A stretch of DNA of 64,000 bases from positions 1 through 64,000 of the forward strand of contig NZ_JAHZMP010000010.1 in the NCBI RefSeq assembly GCF_020748465.1, given 5' to 3'. This document shows positions 60,745 through 64,000 of this stretch, piece after piece (position 1 is the stretch's first letter; each line of letters opens with the position of its first letter). Below the pieces are notes generated by a model. That model saw nothing but the letters and a program-made list of their open reading frames with translations, searched no databases and was not told where the DNA came from. This DNA comes from Terrisporobacter mayombei (GTDB lineage Bacteria; Bacillota; Clostridia; Peptostreptococcales; Peptostreptococcaceae). Both the position numbers and the translations under genes were made by a program.

Positions 60745-63201
60745 TTATTTTACTTCAAAAGCCATCTTACCTTCTTTTACAGTAGCCTCAACAATATCAC
60801 CTGATTTTATTGTTCCCTGTAATATAAGTTCTGACAATTCATTTTCTAGTTCTTTCTGAATAGATCTCTTTAACGGTCTTGCTCCATATTCTAAATCAAA
60901 CCCTGATTTTGCAATTAAATTTATAGCTTCTTCATCCATTTCTAGTTTTATAGTCATTTCTTCTAATCTCTCAACTAATGTCTTACACATTAATTTCACA
61001 ATTTTAGATATATCTTCTTTGTTAAGAGAATGGAATACTATTATGTCATCGATTCTATTTAAGAATTCTGGTCTAAATTGCTTTTTAAGTTCGACCATAA
61101 TATTTTCTTTCATTTTTTCATATTCATCTTTTTCTTTGTCTTCTTCATTTGGACTTCCAAATCCTAAAGTTTTTTGTTTTTTAATAGTTTTGGCTCCTAC
61201 ATTTGATGTCATTATTAGTATTGTATTTTTGAAATCTACAGTTCTACCTTTAGAATCTGTTAGTCTACCATCATCTAATATTTGTAATAAAATATTAAAT
61301 ACATCTGGATGAGCCTTTTCTATTTCATCAAATAGTACAACTGAGTATGGATGCCTTCTAACCTTTTCTGTTAACTGGCCTCCTTCATCATAACCTACAT
61401 ACCCTGGAGGAGAACCAATTAGTCTAGAAACTGAGTGTTTTTCCATATATTCTGACATGTCTATACGTACTATTTGATTTTCATCTCCAAACTCAGCTTC
61501 CGCCAAAGCCTTGCTAAGTTCTGTTTTTCCTACTCCTGTTGGACCCAGAAATAAAAATGAACCTATAGGTCTATTCGGATCTTTTAGACCTGCCCTAGCC
61601 CTTCTAATAGCTGTAGAAATAGATTTTATTGCCTGATCTTGACCTATAACCCTTTCGTGTAATATGTCTTCAAGCTTAAGTAATCTTTCTGTTTCTTCTT
61701 CCATCATTCTGTTGATTGGTATTCCTGTCCATAAGCCAACTACCTCTGCAATTACTTCTTCATCTACCACATTGGCATATTTAGATGACTTATTCCATCT
61801 ACCTCTAATTTTTTCTAACTGCTCTTGAGTTTTTCTTTGTTCATCTCTTAATTTTGCAGCTTTTTCAAAATTTTGACCTCTTACTGATTCTTCTTTTTCT
61901 TTTTTAATACTGTTTATTTTGTCTTCTAGATCTTTTATATCCTTTGGAGGTGTATTTTCTTTTAACCTCACCTTTGAAGCTGCTTCATCTATTAAATCTA
62001 TAGCTTTATCTGGTAAAAATCTATCTGTTATATATCTTACGGACAGTTCTACCGCTGCCTTAATAGATTCATCTGTTATTTTTACTTTATGATGAGCTTC
62101 ATACTTATCTCTAAGACCCTTCAATATTTCTATAGTATCTTCCTTTGTTGGCTCTTCTATTAAAACCGATTGAAATCTTCTTTCTAATCCAGAATCTTTC
62201 TCTACATGTTTTCTATACTCATCTATTGTTGTAGCTCCTATAACCTGTATTTCTCCTCTAGCTAAGCAAGGTTTTAATATATTTGAAGCATCTATAGAAC
62301 CTTCCCCTGTAGCCCCAGCACCTATAATTGTATGCATTTCGTCTATGAATAAAACTATATTTCCTTTTTTAACAACTTCATCTATAACTTGTTTTATTCT
62401 CTCCTCAAATTCACCTCTATATTTTGCTCCTGCTAACAGTGATCCCATATCTAGAGTATAGAGAACTTTATCTTTTAATGTGTCTGGTACCTTTCCTTGT
62501 GATATATCAATTGCCAAACCTTCTGCTATTGCTGTTTTTCCCACACCTGGATCTCCGATTAGTACAGGGTTATTTTTCGTCCTTCTACTTAAAATTTGTA
62601 TTATTCTTTCTATTTCTTTTGTTCTTCCTATTACAGGGTCTATTTTATCTTGTTTAGCACTCTCGGTAAGATTTCTACCATATTTATCAAGTAATTTTGA
62701 TGAAGTATTCTCTGGTGTAGAAGATGTTTTATTTACTGTTTTGGGCTCAATTGAATAATTGTCTATGCCCATCATATCTATAATACTTTCAGCAATATCT
62801 CTTGAATCAATATTTAAGGATGCTAAAATTCTCATCCCAAGTCCTTCTCCTTCTTGAGCAAGTGCTAGTAATATATGTTCTGTACCTATGTAATTTGTCT
62901 TAAGTTTATTAGCAAAAGCTCCTGATAGCTCAAGTATCTGTTTTGATCTAGGACTTAGTGTTACATCTGTTGTAGTTATATCATTTTTACCCTCTATTTC
63001 TATAATCTTTTTTTCTAAAATATCTTCAGTAACTCCTAATTTATTTAAAACTTTAGCTGCTATACCATCTTTTTCTTTTAGAAGACCTAGAAGTAAATGC
63101 TCTGTTCCTACAATTTTATGTCCAAAGCTTTTTGCCGACTCTACGCCTAAGTCAATTGCTGTTTTAGCTCTTTGAGTAAATCTATTGAAGTACATTTTCA
63201 T
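60745..63201 (-). CDS. clpC: ATP-dependent Clp protease ATPase ClpC
   Basis: Hsp100 unfoldase that feeds ClpP, 818 residues. The N domain (1-145, two Clp repeats) is followed by AAA-1 with Walker A GDPGVGKTA, a middle domain with a UVR motif (FEKAAKLRDEQRK) and AAA-2 with GPTGVGKTE. In this family the N domain recognises proteins marked by McsB with phospho-arginine. It begins 5 bases after mcsB. Confidence 0.96.
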   Translation of the reverse strand: MKMYFNRFTQRAKTAIDLGVESAKSFGHKIVGTEHLLLGLLKEKDGIAAKVLNKLGVTEDILEKKIIEIEGKNDITTTDVTLSPRSKQILELSGAFANKLKTNYIGTEHILLALAQEGEGLGMRILASLNIDSRDIAESIIDMMGIDNYSIEPKTVNKTSSTPENTSSKLLDKYGRNLTESAKQDKIDPVIGRTKEIERIIQILSRRTKNNPVLIGDPGVGKTAIAEGLAIDISQGKVPDTLKDKVLYTLDMGSLLAGAKYRGEFEERIKQVIDEVVKKGNIVLFIDEMHTIIGAGATGEGSIDASNILKPCLARGEIQVIGATTIDEYRKHVEKDSGLERRFQSVLIEEPTKEDTIEILKGLRDKYEAHHKVKITDESIKAAVELSVRYITDRFLPDKAIDLIDEAASKVRLKENTPPKDIKDLEDKINSIKKEKEESVRGQNFEKAAKLRDEQRKTQEQLEKIRGRWNKSSKYANVVDEEVIAEVVGLWTGIPINRMMEEETERLLKLEDILHERVIGQDQAIKSISTAIRRARAGLKDPNRPIGSFLFLGPTGVGKTELSKALAEAEFGDENQIVRIDMSEYMEKHSVSRLIGSPPGYVGYDEGGQLTEKVRRHPYSVVLFDEIEKAHPDVFNILLQILDDGRLTDSKGRTVDFKNTILIMTSNVGAKTIKKQKTLGFGSPNEEDKEKDEYEKMKENIMVELKKQFRPEFLNRIDDIIVFHSLNKEDISKIVKLMCKTLVERLEEMTIKLEMDEEAINLIAKSGFDLEYGARPLKRSIQKELENELSELILQGTIKSGDIVEATVKEGKMAFEVK

Positions 63202-63206
63202 CCCTC

Positions 63207-64000
63207 CTATCTCTTATTTCTATTAGCTAGACTAAATTCTTCCCTTAAAAAATCAGCTCTTTTGGTGTCACTATAACAAGTTATAGGTGACATTAATCTT
63301 AAAGCTGGTTTCATTCCCTTCATTAAGTTAATTATTTTTTCCATGTTGATATCTTTAATGTAGTCCATCTCAATACCTAACTTAATATTAGACAAGTGCT
63401 TCATAGCTTCGTATGCCGATATAATTCTGGCATTTTGTAATATACCTAAAGATCTATAAACCTCATCTTCTAATTCTATAGAAGCTTCCATTTTTATAAT
63501 ATTTCTAGATTCTTTTTCTTTAGTTATAATATCTTTTGTTAAACTTCTTAGGCTTTCAATAATATTTTTCTCTGATCTTCCAATAACTGATTGATTACTT
63601 ATTTCATACATACTACCTAATATATTTGATTTTTCATTTGAAATACCTTTTATATTTGCACCTAATTTGTGTGCAATATTGGAATAAGTATCTACTTTTC
63701 TTTGTAAAGACAATACGGGTAGGTGAACTATAATAGATGTTTTCAGACCTGTACCTGCATTAACTGGGCAACTAGTTAAATACCCTAATTTATCATCACA
63801 AGCATAATCTAACTTACTTTCTAATATATCATCTATTTTATTTGCAATTATAAAAGCATCATCCACATTAAATTTATCTTCATATATCTTGATTTTTATG
63901 TGATCTTTATCATTGATTATTATACATTTTGTTTTATCTTTATTAATAATAATTGCGCCCATATCATTTGTTGAGAATTTATTACTTATAATATTTCTTT
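63207..64000 (-). CDS. mcsB: Protein arginine kinase McsB (5' end outside the window)
   Basis: Phosphagen-kinase-like enzyme that phosphorylates arginines and so marks proteins for ClpCP. About 264 C-terminal residues are visible; the frame stays open upstream of the first internal ATG to the window edge, so the start lies beyond 64000. Recognisable segments are CIIINDKDHIKIKIY, LGYLTSCPVNAGTGLKTSI and HLPVLSLQRK. Upstream ctsR and mcsA are expected outside the window. Confidence 0.92.
   Translation of the reverse strand, partial: RNIISNKFSTNDMGAIIINKDKTKCIIINDKDHIKIKIYEDKFNVDDAFIIANKIDDILESKLDYACDDKLGYLTSCPVNAGTGLKTSIIVHLPVLSLQRKVDTYSNIAHKLGANIKGISNEKSNILGSMYEISNQSVIGRSEKNIIESLRSLTKDIITKEKESRNIIKMEASIELEDEVYRSLGILQNARIISAYEAMKHLSNIKLGIEMDYIKDINMEKIINLMKGMKPALRLMSPITCYSDTKRADFLREEFSLANRNKR

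Overview
This is a 64 kb AT-rich window of bacterial chromosome and is almost entirely core housekeeping genes. Gene order, protein sequences, AT-rich codon use, a spore-type CwlD amidase, sigma-H and a McsB-ClpC stress module point to an anaerobic, spore-forming Firmicute of the Peptostreptococcaceae (Clostridioides/Paraclostridium/Romboutsia/Terrisporobacter type). That placement is inferred from familiarity with the proteins, not from a database search. All genes but one (rubrerythrin) lie on the minus strand, so the locus is transcribed from high to low coordinates.

Layout in transcription order. (1) 64000-58057: mcsB (5' end beyond the window), clpC, radA, disA, yacL-type PIN/TRAM gene: protein quality control, DNA repair and c-di-AMP signalling. 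(2) 56957-49840: ispD, ispF, then a proline T-box riboswitch, proS, gltX, cysS and mrnC. (3) 49686-45668: thyX, rlmB, rae1/yacP, sigH and a first tuf copy. (4) 45588-42074: rpmG, secE, nusG, rplK, rplA, then rplJ-rplL behind an L10-type leader. (5) 41815-34510: rpoB-rpoC from their own promoter. (6) 34217-29759: str operon rpsL, rpsG, fusA, tuf (second, identical copy). (7) 29691-13823: the S10-spc-alpha supercluster, 28 genes from rpsJ to rplQ including secY, adk, map, infA and rpoA, started by two strong promoters. (8) 13646-9456: ecfA1, ecfA2, ecfT, truA, then rplM-rpsI with a separate promoter. (9) 9161-8622, plus strand: rubrerythrin. (10) 8426-4697: FMN riboswitch and ribD-ribE-ribBA-ribH. 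(11) 4538-1255: a small membrane protein gene, then a two-component system with a tiny membrane protein gene between regulator and kinase. (12) 1148-435: cwlD. (13) 235-1: tandem promoters and leader of an rRNA operon whose 16S gene should begin just outside the left edge.

Stretches of roughly 300 bases or more without a gene: 1-434 holds the cwlD terminator and the rRNA promoters; 8133-8621 holds the FMN riboswitch, two terminator hairpins and the divergent rbr promoter region; 9162-9455 holds two converging terminators; 29390-29758 holds the tuf terminator and the two S10 promoters; 41728-42073 holds the rplL terminator, a long hairpin and the rpoB promoter; 55146-55693 holds the proline T-box and its promoter; 51635-51923 holds the gltX terminator and a cysS promoter candidate.

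No mobile element, prophage, CRISPR array, tRNA gene or horizontally acquired island is visible. The least explained parts are the two-component system with its two tiny membrane-protein genes next to cwlD, several palindromes overlapping promoters (sigH, thyX, yacL, rbr), the tandem terminators behind the FMN riboswitch, and several structured ribosomal-protein leaders. I see no clearly new multi-gene system.
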